64,000 bases of DNA, taken from Bufo bufo (lineage: Eukaryota > Chordata > Amphibia > Anura > Bufonidae). This document shows, piece after piece, positions 11,810 through 21,925 of the stretch (the first letter of the stretch is position 1; each line of letters opens with the position of its first letter). The DNA is taken from contig NC_053393.1 in NCBI RefSeq assembly GCF_905171765.1, forward strand, positions 66,619,371 to 66,683,370. The letters are read 5' to 3'. Below the pieces are notes generated by a model. That model ran no database searches, was not told where the DNA came from, and saw only the letters and a list, made by a program, of their open reading frames with translations. The translations under genes and the position numbers were made by a program.

Positions 11810-12522
11810 CTGTGCTAGCCTACCATCCGGGATTACAGTCTATCTTACAGAATCTTCCTGTCTCCTTCATCTGTACTAAGTGACATAGTATTTCTGGAGA
11901 TAAGTTCTGAAGTCTAGGAATAACCCCTCTTTCTGCTCACCTGAAACTATTTCTAACCCCCTCTCTCCCTTTGTCCCCCATCTCTACCTCATCCACTGCC
12001 CTCCAGTCTTTGACATTATTTACACTAAGTGTTCCCTCTTATCCTTCTGCTTCCTCCTCCCAGGTCTCACATGTTTTTTCTTATTCTTATTTTTATTTTT
12101 TATTTTATTTTTCTTTCTCTTCTATCCTGTTTTCTCTGGTTCCCAACTTTGGATGCATAAATCCTCCAAACTGCTTCAATATATAGGTAAATCCGATATG
12201 TTCTAACTAGCCCTCACGGGTTAATACATACAGTGCTGAATGGCTCATTCTCTGGTCCATCGAGCAATTCTCCCCCCATGTCCCACAGTATTGTGTCAAC
12301 ATGCTCACAATGCTATTCTCTGGTTATATGTTTTACTCCCAGTTTTTTCCCTTCCCCTTTGTTTTTGTTTAGGTACCAGACAAGACCGCCTTTAACCTCT
12401 GACACAGGCAAGCAGGACCTTGGGACCTCTACTCTACCCCCAGACGAGACCAACTCATCTCAAGCTGTAAGTGTTCTCCCCTGGAGGACCAGCACATCTC
12501 ACCCATCTGCTCACTTTAACCC
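11810..12522 (+). other. L1 inter-ORF spacer
   Basis: 713 bp separate ORF1 and ORF2, pyrimidine-rich with T-runs near 12080-12120. This is much longer than the few dozen bases of mammalian L1. Small frames here (71 and 104 codons) are proline/serine-rich and unlikely to be genes. How ORF2 is translated across this gap is not evident. Confidence 0.7.
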
Positions 12523-15500
12523 TTGGCTATGGCTGATATTAATGTAGCGTCCTATAATGTAAAGGGCTTCAACTCACCCTCCAAAAGAAGTCAAATATTC
12601 ACTATATTACGCAAAGGAGGTTCTGACGTGCTGCTCCTCCAGGAGACACATTTTAGGTTCAACCATTATCCTAATTTAGAATTTTCTCACTACCCCCTCT
12701 GGTTTCATTGTGGGGGTAATTCTGCTTCGTCTGGGGGGGGGGTGAGTATCGGTTTTAAAAGAAGGGTTCCCTTCAAATATATTACGCACCTACAAGACTT
12801 AGATGGAAGATATATTATGGTTAAGGGACATATTGGTCCTCAAATTTACACCATCATAAATCTCTACGCGCCTAATACTAAACAGGTTCAATGGCTCTCA
12901 TCTACTGCTCAGACAATTTCTTCCTTTAAGGAGGGCATAGTCATTATGGGAGGGGACCTTAATATAGCCTTGAATCCTCAAATTGACTCATACTCACATA
13001 TAACATCTCACTCCAAAAGTTCCCTAAAGCATGCCAAAAACATTCTGTGGGATTTGCATTTGGTGGATGTTTGGCGAACACTCTACCCTAATACCTCAGA
13101 CTATACCTTCTACTCCCATGTCCACAACACGTATCATCGCATAGACTATCTTTTCGTGTCTAAAGAACATCTTCAGTTATGCACCGAAGCACTAATAGGG
13201 TCCATTCATGTTTCAGATCACGCCCCAATCTACCTTAAGGTATCCTCCCCTACACAGAAACCCAAATGCTTTAATTGGAGGTTAAACGAATCTATCCTGG
13301 GTAACACGGAATCCATAAAGAAAATAACTCTAGCCTTAGATGAATACTTTAAAATGAATGCACTCCCGGATCTTTCGCCCCAAACCATATGGGACGCTCA
13401 TAAACCCTTTATTAGGGGTGAATTCATAAGTATTGGTTCGCACCTGAAAAAGCTTAGAGAGAACAACATAAATGAACTCCTACTAAAGATAAATAAATTA
13501 GAGTCAACCCACAAACGTTCCCTATCTGAACCCCAATTACAAGACCTATCCAATACTAGAGCTGAATTAAAAGCTCTTTTGCAAGCCAAGTCAGCTAAAT
13601 ATTACCTTAACTCACAATTTAAATATTATGCTCATGGGGATAAGGCCACAAAATTCATCACGAATAGGATTAAAAATAGGAGAGCAGACAACTACATACA
13701 TCAACTATCCTCCCCTAAAGGAGACCCGGTCTATGCGTCGTGCAAAATTGCTAAGCAATTTAGAGACTTCTATGAAAATCTATATAATCTCCCTTCCCCT
13801 CTTAAACCAGCGGCGCATTCCCCCTTGATATCAGCGTTTCTAGACTCTGCTTCATGCCCGTCACTGTCGATGGAACAGAAACGATCAATGGAGACCCCAT
13901 TTACTATGGACGAACTTTCTCTAGCCCTCTCCCAAATGCCCTTAGGGAAGAGCCCAGGCCCTGATGGGCTTCCCGCATCCTATTATAAAACTTTTAGAAA
14001 ACAATTGCTCCCACATCTTCTTTCTGTCTGTAACCAAACTCTTTTAGGCTCCCCTCTATCCAGGGATATGACGATTGCACATATAGCAGTGATTCCCAAG
14101 GAGGGGAAGGATTCAAAACTTTGCGCAAACTATAGGCCCATATCCCTCCTAAATATAGATCTCAAACTTTTGGCTAAACTGCTGGCAAATCGCTTAGCAA
14201 ATCTCCTCCCTTTATTGGTTCATATGGATCAGGTAGGCTTCGTCCGCAATAGAGAGGGTAGAGATAATACAACAAGGGTAATAGATGCTCTCTGTTACAC
14301 CAAACACACCTCTTCCCCACTACTACTTCTAAGCACCGACGCTGAAAAAGCGTTCGACCGCATAGATTGGAACTACTTAAGCCATGTTTTAAAGGGTTTC
14401 GGCCTACCTGATCCATATATTGAGGCAGTATTTGCTATGTATAAACAGGCCACAGCTCGAGTCATGGTGAATGGGGATCTGTCCTCTCCTTTTCAAATCC
14501 ACAATGGAACTCGTCAGGGCTGCCCCCTTTCCCCCCTATTATTTATATTAGCCTTGGAACCCCTATTATCTATAATACGTGCAGACGCTGGGATCAAAGG
14601 GCTAGACCTTAGGGGTCACACCCATAAAATTGCGGCTTTCGCCGACGATGTCATGATAATGACAACTAACCCTAAAACTTCCCTCCCTAGGATCCAGGAA
14701 CACTTGAAGACATATAGTGCCCTCTCCAATTTCAAGATTAATGAGAATAAATCCATCATCCTATGCACAGGTATCTCTTCCCAACTCAAACTCTCTCTAA
14801 AAGTAAACTCTCCATTTAATTGGTCGTCCCCTACTATAACTTATCTTGGAGTAAAACTTAGCCCCAACATCTCAGATCTCTTTACATTAAACTATATCCC
14901 CTTAAGAGCTTCAATGTTCAACGCTATAGATAAAATCACCAAAGCTGTTCCAACTCTCTCATGGTTCGGTAGGAAAAATCTTCTCACATCTCTCATCATC
15001 CCCCGCCTTACATACCTTCAGCATGTTCTCCCCATCCCAGTAGCCAAATCTTACTATGATTCCCTCAAACAAAAATTCAGAACTTGCCTATGGAATGGGA
15101 AAAAAGCTAGACTTTCTTACTCCCTGTCCAAATCCCGCTCTGTTGGTGGTATAGGTCTCCCGGACCCAGAACTATATGGAAGGTCCATTTTGCTTTCTAG
15201 AATCACCGACTGGCTCCGGAACTCAAGAAGCAAATCATGGGTTGCGCTAGAACAATGCATTCTAGGCATGCCAGCTCGAGCCCTATGTCTGGGTCACAGT
15301 ACTCCGCCTCATGTTAACTTACAGTCTTTCCCAATAATAAAAGCTACTCTAGAAGCTTGGAAATGGCTGAACCAGTCCCACTCCTCAGTCCCCTTTCCCT
15401 CTCCCACTATCATGATAAGTGACTTATTGGGCCCATCCTCCACTGGTCTACGCCACTGTACCTCTAATCAAATTAGATTATCCACACTACAAGTCTCCAA

Positions 15501-16323
15501 TCTCCTCGAATCTCAAGGTATGCTACCTCCGACGGAAGCCCTAAAAACCCTATTAACCCCACTTCCATGTGACTTCACTCTTATACCTCTTATAAAATCT
15601 TTTATTCAAAAAAACAACACAAAGGGTGAACTATTACGCCCTTTAACATGGTTTGAAGCCTTAATTTCTAACCCTAAACCCCCCAGAAAGCTCATCTCAT
15701 TAATCTATAACAAACTAAAATCACCCCCCTTGATTCACAAGCCATTATTCATTAGAATGTGGGAAAAAGACACCGGGGTCGATATCCCTTTCTTAAACTT
15801 ACCTACACTCTTGGAGACGCCCCATAAATCCTCTAGATGCACTCGAATCCAGGAGAATGGGTATAAAATCCTTTCTCAATGGTACATCACCCCGATCAAA
15901 TCCTCACGCTTCTCCAAATCCTCCTCTAATAAGTGTTGGAGATGCCAAGAGGAGGAAGGTTCGTTCCTTCACATTTGGTGGCTATGTCCCCCAATTAAAA
16001 AATGGTGGTCCGATATCTTCCAGATTTGTAATCTTATTTGCGCCACAGCGGTAAGTGCATCTCCCTATGGAGCTTTATTATCATTTTTTAACGGAGACAC
16101 CACTCCCTCCCCTCCACCTCTATTTAAACAACTCCTAATAGCGGCCCGCCTATTGATCCCTAAATACTGGCTACAATCTAGTATACCTATGGTGGAACAG
16201 TGGAAGCTAAAAGTGGACCAAATTTACTGTTTCGAAGAACTTGCCTCTTGGGAAGCTCGCAATCACCCGATTTTTATTAAAAGATGGGCTCCCTGGTCAA
16301 AGTATAGGTTTCTCAAGTCCTAA
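12523..16323 (+). CDS. L1 ORF2 protein: endonuclease and reverse transcriptase
   Basis: A 1,266-residue protein, close to the usual L1 ORF2p length, that nicks DNA and performs target-primed reverse transcription. The APE-type endonuclease occupies ~1-240: NVASYNVKGF near 6, QETHF near 40, GGDLN near 143, RIDYLF near 207 and SDHAP near 232. The reverse transcriptase spans ~440-760: ANYRPISLLN near 530, TDAEKAFDRIDW near 604, GTRQGCPLSPLLF near 662 and the active-site FADD near 706. A C-terminal zinc-knuckle-like Cys-Cys-His-Cys cluster begins at ~1138 (CWRC...H....C). All catalytic signatures are present and no stop interrupts the frame. ATG at 12523 (MAMADINVAS) lies just before the endonuclease; the second Met two codons later is an equally possible start. 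Confidence 0.95.
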   Translation: MAMADINVASYNVKGFNSPSKRSQIFTILRKGGSDVLLLQETHFRFNHYPNLEFSHYPLWFHCGGNSASSGGGVSIGFKRRVPFKYITHLQDLDGRYIMVKGHIGPQIYTIINLYAPNTKQVQWLSSTAQTISSFKEGIVIMGGDLNIALNPQIDSYSHITSHSKSSLKHAKNILWDLHLVDVWRTLYPNTSDYTFYSHVHNTYHRIDYLFVSKEHLQLCTEALIGSIHVSDHAPIYLKVSSPTQKPKCFNWRLNESILGNTESIKKITLALDEYFKMNALPDLSPQTIWDAHKPFIRGEFISIGSHLKKLRENNINELLLKINKLESTHKRSLSEPQLQDLSNTRAELKALLQAKSAKYYLNSQFKYYAHGDKATKFITNRIKNRRADNYIHQLSSPKGDPVYASCKIAKQFRDFYENLYNLPSPLKPAAHSPLISAFLDSASCPSLSMEQKRSMETPFTMDELSLALSQMPLGKSPGPDGLPASYYKTFRKQLLPHLLSVCNQTLLGSPLSRDMTIAHIAVIPKEGKDSKLCANYRPISLLNIDLKLLAKLLANRLANLLPLLVHMDQVGFVRNREGRDNTTRVIDALCYTKHTSSPLLLLSTDAEKAFDRIDWNYLSHVLKGFGLPDPYIEAVFAMYKQATARVMVNGDLSSPFQIHNGTRQGCPLSPLLFILALEPLLSIIRADAGIKGLDLRGHTHKIAAFADDVMIMTTNPKTSLPRIQEHLKTYSALSNFKINENKSIILCTGISSQLKLSLKVNSPFNWSSPTITYLGVKLSPNISDLFTLNYIPLRASMFNAIDKITKAVPTLSWFGRKNLLTSLIIPRLTYLQHVLPIPVAKSYYDSLKQKFRTCLWNGKKARLSYSLSKSRSVGGIGLPDPELYGRSILLSRITDWLRNSRSKSWVALEQCILGMPARALCLGHSTPPHVNLQSFPIIKATLEAWKWLNQSHSSVPFPSPTIMISDLLGPSSTGLRHCTSNQIRLSTLQVSNLLESQGMLPPTEALKTLLTPLPCDFTLIPLIKSFIQKNNTKGELLRPLTWFEALISNPKPPRKLISLIYNKLKSPPLIHKPLFIRMWEKDTGVDIPFLNLPTLLETPHKSSRCTRIQENGYKILSQWYITPIKSSRFSKSSSNKCWRCQEEEGSFLHIWWLCPPIKKWWSDIFQICNLICATAVSASPYGALLSFFNGDTTPSPPPLFKQLLIAARLLIPKYWLQSSIPMVEQWKLKVDQIYCFEELASWEARNHPIFIKRWAPWSKYRFLKS

Positions 16324-16831
16324 TTGCCCATCAGGCCCAATTTGGAATGATTCTCTTTTTATTATCTCTCTTCGTGATTTCAATACCATACTGAATCGAA
16401 CCTCACAGGTGCGACCTTAGGATTTGAGGGGTAATAACATGGTAATTTCATAACTCTATACTCCCATAAGTATAGTGGGAGAGTTATCTTAGGAAACTCC
16501 TACGCCTTGATCCCCCTTCTAACTGATACATGACCCCTATTTCAGATTTCAGATTGCGTGACTATCACTCTACTTGGGAAACCCCTAGTTTAACAAATGC
16601 TATTGGTCTTGCTGTGTCTTACTATTAATACTATACCATCCTGTATTCATGTACTAGTAACCAAAAGCTATCAATATTTATCCTCATTATCAATGCCATC
16701 TCTAGAGGCCTTTATGTCTGATACCGAATGTTACACCCTTGTTGATGTATTTCTTACATTATGTACTTATAGACCAATGTTAGTGTATTGCCTACACTGT
16801 ATATTTTTTAAATTAAAAAATAAAAATAAAA
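16324..16831 (+). other. L1 3' UTR and A-rich tail
   Basis: About 480 bp of unique 3' UTR lead to AAATTAAAAAATAAAAATAA and related A-rich sequence that abuts the right copy of the target duplication. AATAAA-like signals lie inside the tail. The small 95-codon frame here is not a gene. Confidence 0.8.
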
Positions 16832-16845
16832 AAGAGGGACATGAG

Positions 16846-17108
16846 ATCTTGTGCCCTGATTCCCAAACTCTTGAGCATCCATAGTCACAAGAAGATGATG
16901 GTGGGGAACGGCAATTAGTGTTTCACGAGGTGGATGATGATGATGAGACACAGTTGCCAATAAGTCAACGGCAATTAGTGTCTCAAGAGGTTGATGATGA
17001 GGCACAGTTGTCAATAAGTGAGGTTGTTGTTAGGTCAACAAGTCAGGAGGATGAGCAGCGTGATGAAGTGGAAGAGGAGGTGGTGGACGATGACCCAACC
17101 TGGGAAGG
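16846..17108 (+). pseudogene. hAT-1 transposase, acidic linker segment
   Basis: Coding-like sequence resumes after the L1. It encodes an Asp/Glu/Gln-rich segment with repeated QLVSQEVDDE-like phrases (16918-17100) that parallels residues in the hAT-2 copy (34822-35289, minus). It is cut at 17108 by the solo LTR. I infer a flexible acidic linker between the leader and the BED finger. Confidence 0.65.
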
Positions 17109-17716
17109 TGTCACAGACGTTCCCGTGGCAGGCACCAGGATATTGGAGAGACTGGAAAATTGTGGGTTAAATTGACAAGTTTACTGTGGATCTTATTGTG
17201 TCTGTGTTTTGGTGAATGCCACACCCCTTTCTTTAGGTGTTGCTTGTTGGTAATTTACTTTTCCCATAAGTAGCCGCTTCTCACTCTTGGAGGTGCAGTT
17301 TATAGATTTTCTTCCTGCCTTCTAACTAGCTGGTCAGTTGTAATCTGTGGTGCTTCTGGAGTTGCCAGTTTTTAACTTTCAGATAAGTATTGTCTTTTCT
17401 TATTGTTTTGTGTTTGTTATATTCCCTGTTGTTTGTATCTGGGCCTGAGACAGAGACTTCCATTCGTCCATCTGGGGAGGAATGGGTTGTCTCTGGTCCT
17501 AACCTCATTCCAGGGCCTTATAGGGATATAAGGGCCTAGGTATACAGCATATGAATATTCCTACCTTCAAGGTCTATTCATATTGATAGGTAGTTAGGGC
17601 CCGGATTAGGGTTGTTTAGGAGGTGACCTGTTCCTTACCTAGTTTCTAGGCCCAGTTACTGTTCCTCTTCCCTCCTGTGTTTAGTGTGGAGTTTTTCCCC
17701 CACACTGATCGTGATA
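17109..17716 (+). mobile_element. Gypsy-type solo LTR inserted in hAT-1
   Basis: A 608-bp segment starting TGTCACAGACGTTCCC and ending ACTGATCGTGATA, flanked by the 5-bp duplication GAAGG (17104-17108 and 17717-17721). The hAT-2 copy reads straight through this site, which confirms the insertion. Layout and phrases (a GGTGACC-like segment followed by CTTCC-rich DNA and a terminal CGTGAYA) match the Gypsy-B LTR at 60640-61226. This is a related family whose internal region was probably lost by LTR-LTR recombination. Confidence 0.85.
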
Positions 17717-17721
17717 GAAGG

Positions 17722-20000
17722 TAACAAGCCGAGTGAGAACAGCAGTACAGAGGGGGAGGGATCCGCAGCACCGCAACAGGCTGGAAGAGGCAGTGGGGAG
17801 GCAAAAGGGAGAAGACGGGCCACGCCAAACATGCCTGCAACTGTTCCCCGGAGCACACCCTTGCGGAAATCTCTCTTACCAAGGGGTAGGTGTTCCGCAG
17901 TCTGGCGCTTTTTTGATGAAAGTGCGGACGACAAAAGAGTTGTAATTTGCAACATGTGCCATACAAAAATGAGCAGGGGCGTGAACACTAGCAACCGCAC
18001 CACCATCAGCATGATCCGCCACATGGCATCAAAGCACCGCAATAGGTGGGCCGAACGCCTGGGTCCACAATCTGTGTCTGCGGGTCACACCACTGCCTCC
18101 TCTTCCCCTGTGTTAGGTGCTGGCCAATTCCCTGTCGAAGGCACAGGCCCGGATACCTCCCACCCTGCACCTGGACCTTCGCAAGCACCATCATCGACCA
18201 CATCCATTTCCATGTCCCAGCACAGAGTACAAATGTCCTTACCCCAGGCATTTGAACGCAAGCGCAAATACCCAGCCACCCACCCACAGGCCATAGCACT
18301 AAATGCGCAACTTTCCAAATTACTGGCCCTGGAAATGTTCCCATTTAGACTTGTGGACACTGAGGCCTTCCGCAGCCTGATGTCGGCGGCCATCCCTCGT
18401 TACGCAGTTCCCAGCCTCCACTATTTTTTACGGTGTGCTATGCCTGCCTTACACCAGCATGTGTCTTGTAACATCACCCGTGCCCTGACCAACGCAGTTA
18501 TTGGGAAGGTCCACTTAACCACTGACAAATGGACAAGTGCTTTTTGCCAGGGACGCTACATTTCCCTGACAGCAAACTGGGTGAACGTTGTGGAGGCCGG
18601 GAGCGAGTTGTACCCTGGGATGGCACAGGTGCTACCGACGTCAAGGATTGCGGGCCCTAATTCCATCAGGGTTTCCGCCACCACCTAAGTTAGTAGCTCC
18701 AACCCCCACTTCTCCTCTTCCGCCTCCTCCTCCACTTCCACTTCAGAATTATTCTCTTGCAGCACCAGTCAGCCATTGTGCAACATGAGCATGTGCTGGA
18801 ACTCGACGTTCCACATGTTGGCCAGGCTTTGTGAGCAGCAGAGGGCAGTAGTGGAATACCAGCTGCAACATGGTCGTCGCCTTTCCAGTCAGCTTTCGCT
18901 CTTCACAAGCGAGGAGTGGGCATGGATATCTGAAGGTTTTAAGAAACTTTGAGGAATCAACACATATGGTGAGCGGCGATAACGCTATTATCAGCGTCAC
19001 CATCCCACTTCTGTGTCTACTCAAACGCTTGCTGCTCACAATTAAGGCCGATGCTTTGAATGTGGAAGAGGTGGAAATGGGGGAAGACATTACATAGCCA
19101 GACCACCCTCAGTTCGTCTTCTCAGAGCAAATTGGATGATAAAGAGGAGGAGGAGGAAGAGCACGAGATGGTTGCCTACAGAGGGTAGTACCTATAGAAG
19201 TTTAATTCCATCTGTTAAGCGTGTATGGGCAGAAGAGGAGGAAAAGGATGAGGAGATTGAGAGTCGTCCTCCTGATGAAGACAGCGATGTCTTTCCTGTT
19301 GGGACTCTGGCACACATGGCTGACTTTATGTTAGGCTGCCTTTCCCGTAACTCATGCGTTTTACGCATTTTGGACAACACTGATTACTGGTTGTTCACCC
19401 TTCTCGACCCCCACTACAAAGAGAAATTCTCATCTCTCATTCCTGTGGTGGAGAGGACGAGCAAAATGGTGCAATACCAGAAGGTCCTTATGGAAAAATT
19501 GCTCCAAAAATTTCCAGCTGACAACGCTGGCAGCAGAGTACGTAGTTCCTTGGACAACCGAGGAGGAGAGACAAGGGGAACACACAGCAGTTACAACAGA
19601 GGCAAGGCAACACTCTCCAAGGCCTGGGACAGTTTTATGACACCCCGCCAGCACCCTCAACCTGATGCCTAATGTCGCAAGGAGAGAAAAGTTTTGGAAG
19701 GTGGTAAAGGAGTACGTATCAGACCATGTCAGCGTCCTCAATGATCCCTCTGTGCCTTACAACTATTGGGTGTCCAAGCTGGACACGTTGCACGAACTGG
19801 CGCTCTACGTCTTGGAGGTGCTGGCCTGCCCTGCCGCCAGCGTTTTCTTAGAGCGGGTATTTAGTGCTGCTGGGGGCATAATAACTGGTAAGCGCATCCG
19901 CCTGTCAACTGAAAATGCTGACAGGTTGACTCTTATCAAAATGAACAAGACCTGGATTGCCCCGGACTTCTCTACTTCACCAGAGAAAAGCGGCTGAACA
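17722..20000 (+). pseudogene. hAT-1 transposase, BED finger to C-terminal dimerisation domain
   Basis: The frame 17722-18688 encodes a BED zinc finger (VWRFFDESADD, CNMC, RHMASKH near 17900-18040) and the start of the RNase H-like fold (LVDTEAF, then LTTDKWTS with the first catalytic Asp near 18520). A stop at 18686 and a deletion then remove the second catalytic Asp region (present in hAT-3 as VCDNGRNL). Coding resumes at ~18790 (MLARLCEQQRAVVEY), shifts frame near 18940, and continues as LLDPHYKEKF (about 19400) and the dimerisation domain with LERVFSAAGG (about 19850), to a stop at 19997. The missing core and several frame breaks make it inactive. Confidence 0.88.
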
Positions 20001-20139
20001 TAAAGGCACTTTAAATGTGTTTTTTATAATGTACTAAATGCACTGTATTCCCATGCACATCTTCCACCACAAAAAAGGGTATATGGTTCAATCTTCCTTT
20101 TCTCATCCTCTTCCTCTTCCATTATATGAACATGCTAAT

Positions 20140-20600
20140 TAGTCTGCCCTCGCTCCTAATGTTGTAGAGGGTCATCTCACCTGCAGGCCCTCGCATATAA
20201 TGTTTTAGAGGGTCAGCTCACCTGCAGGCCTTCACATATAATGTTATAGAGGGTCAGCTCACCAGCAGGTCCTCACCTACAATCTTTTAGAGGGTCATCT
20301 CACCTGCAGGCCCTCGCATATAATGTTTTAGAGGGTCAGCTCACCAGCAGGCCCTCACCTACAATCCTTTAGAGGGTCAGCTCACCAGCAGGCCCTCACC
20401 TACAATCTTTTCAATGGTTAGCTCAGCAGCAGGCACTCGCCCATAATGTTTTAGAGAGTCAGCTCTGCAGCAGACCCTCACCCCTAATGTTTTAAATGGT
20501 CAGCTCAGCAGCAGGCCCTCGCCCATAATGTTTTAGAGAATCACCAGCAGGCCCTTGCTCCTAATTTTTTTGAGGGTCACCAGCAGGCCAATAAATCATA
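20140..20600 (+). repeat. 3' subterminal tandem repeat of hAT-1, 41-bp unit
   Basis: About ten to eleven imperfect copies of a 41-bp unit of the form GGCCCTCGCATATAATGTTT followed by TAGAGGGTCAGCTCACC-GCA. The hAT-2 copy has five related units at 32846-33070. Reiterated subterminal motifs in hAT elements often bind transposase; that role is inferred here. Confidence 0.85.
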
Positions 20601-21195
20601 ATTTTTCAAGGGTGTATGATGCCCTTCTTTATGTGTAATAAAGGGTGTATTGGAGTGCCTGTTCCTTGTAATTTTTGGAAGCCCTTTCACTTAGTGCATA
20701 GGCTTTATGAGTGTAGGAGTCCCACTACCTAAACAATTGTACCACAATGTGAATGAGGCCCTCCTTTATGTGATATACAGGTTGTATCGGAGTGCCTCTT
20801 CCTTGTAATTTTTGGCAGCACTTGCACTTTACATACAAGTAAATATACTGGGAAGAATGTTTCCTAACAATTTTTCCTCTAAAATCGATTTTATCTTCGG
20901 TTTTGTGCGTATTATTGTGAGTCTGTAAAAGTGGCGTACTACTTGGACAACATCGTTCCCAGCAGCAACCTGGGAGTCCAAGACATCCTCCCCATCCAGA
21001 CATCCTCCCCATGCTGTTCTCAAACCATTTCAGTGGTGTTTCCATCAATTTCTGACTTTTTCCTATGAACCAGACACCCTCCCCTCTTCAGAGCAGGGAG
21101 TACCTTATTTAATGCTCGGGTTCTCCCATTGACTTCCATTGTGTAGAGTACCCGAGCATCCCGAGGTGTTCGAGCCGAACACCCGAACAGTTTGG

Positions 21196-21211
21196 TGCTC
21201 GATCAACACTA
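21196..21211 (-). repeat. hAT-1 right terminal inverted repeat
   Basis: TGCTCGATCAACACTA is the exact complement of the left end (9252-9267). It is followed directly by the ATGCAGAT duplication. Confidence 0.95.
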
Positions 21212-21219
21212 ATGCAGAT

Positions 21220-21728
21220 ATAAATACTGCAATGTTCATTTCATTTGTACCGCAAGACCTCCAACACCTCAAACACTTATTTCCTTTAGGCTACATATGT
21301 TCTTGTAAAGATGTCACTGGATATGGACATTACATTTTACCAGAGGTCTGTGTTACCATCTGCTCACAGCCCCTAAAGGCTCATTAGAGAATAGAGATAT
21401 CTACACAGTACAATCAGGCCAACATTTAGTTTTGTTTTTACAAATCAGCAAAAGTTATTGAGCTACAAGAACTTATGAATGTCTTGAACTGACATAGCTG
21501 TAAGAGCAAATCTTCGTCTCTGACTTACAGCATGATGGTTCCATAAGACCCTTATCTTTGTTAGGTAATTAATAATTCACCCATAATATAATTTTCAAAA
21601 GCAACTGATGGCTGCCTCATGGCCAAAGTATGTGGATACCTCTCCTAATAAGTGGGATACCTCTCCTAATAAGTGGGTTCAGATAATTCAGCCAAACTCA
21701 TCTATATATATATATAAAGGACGTATAT
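21220..21728. other. Unclassified spacer after hAT-1
   Basis: No gene or clear repeat is visible. A short duplicated phrase (CTCCTAATAAGTGGG, twice near 21640-21680) precedes a TATATATA run. Confidence 0.4.
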
Positions 21729-21925
21729 ACAGTCAGGTCCATAAATATTGGGACACCAACACAATTCAAAATTTTTGGGCTCTATGCACCACCACAATGG
21801 ATTTGAAATGAAACGAACAAGATGTGCTTTAACTGCAGACTGTCAGTTTTATTTGAGGGTATTTACATCCAGATCAGGTAAACAGTGTAGGAATTACAAC
21901 AATTTGCATATGTGCCTCCACAGGG
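21729..21925 (+). repeat. Tc1-like terminal repeat remnant
   Basis: The segment starts CAGTCAGGTCCATAAATATT, a phrase typical of one Tc1 terminal inverted repeat, and continues with AAATGAAACGAACAAGATGT and TTATTTGAGGG. No transposase follows and no opposite end is visible, so this is a truncated end of a dead element. Confidence 0.6.

Larger units (their letters stand above)
10633..16831 (+). mobile_element. Full-length L1-clade LINE with both ORFs open
   Basis: A 6.2-kb non-LTR retrotransposon flanked by a 14-bp target duplication AAGAGGGACATGAG (10619-10632 and 16832-16845). It begins GGGGGGCGGAGCC, has a short ~100-bp 5' leader, ORF1 (10733-11809), a 713-bp inter-ORF spacer, ORF2 (12523-16323), a ~508-bp 3' UTR and an A-rich tail (TAAAAA-type repeats to 16831). 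No stop or frameshift disrupts either ORF, which implies a young, possibly still mobile copy. The insertion splits the hAT-1 transposase. Confidence 0.95.
9252..21211 (+). mobile_element. hAT-1: complete BED-finger hAT transposon with nested insertions
   Basis: Both ends carry the 16-bp terminal inverted repeat TAGTGTTGATCGAGCA (9252-9267 and the complement at 21196-21211). They are flanked by identical 8-bp duplications ATGCAGAT (9244-9251 and 21212-21219), the hAT hallmark. Removing the L1 (10633-16831 plus its 14-bp duplication) and the solo LTR (17109-17716 plus 5 bp) leaves about 5.1 kb. That interior has tandem repeats at both ends and a transposase gene on the plus strand, now broken by insertions, frameshifts and a deletion of the catalytic core. 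A sister copy lies at 30605-35842 on the other strand. Confidence 0.95.

Noticed and set aside
20140..20600. Regular short repeats that might suggest a CRISPR array
   Set aside because: The units are head-to-tail without unique spacers, lie inside a hAT element, and the genome is eukaryotic.
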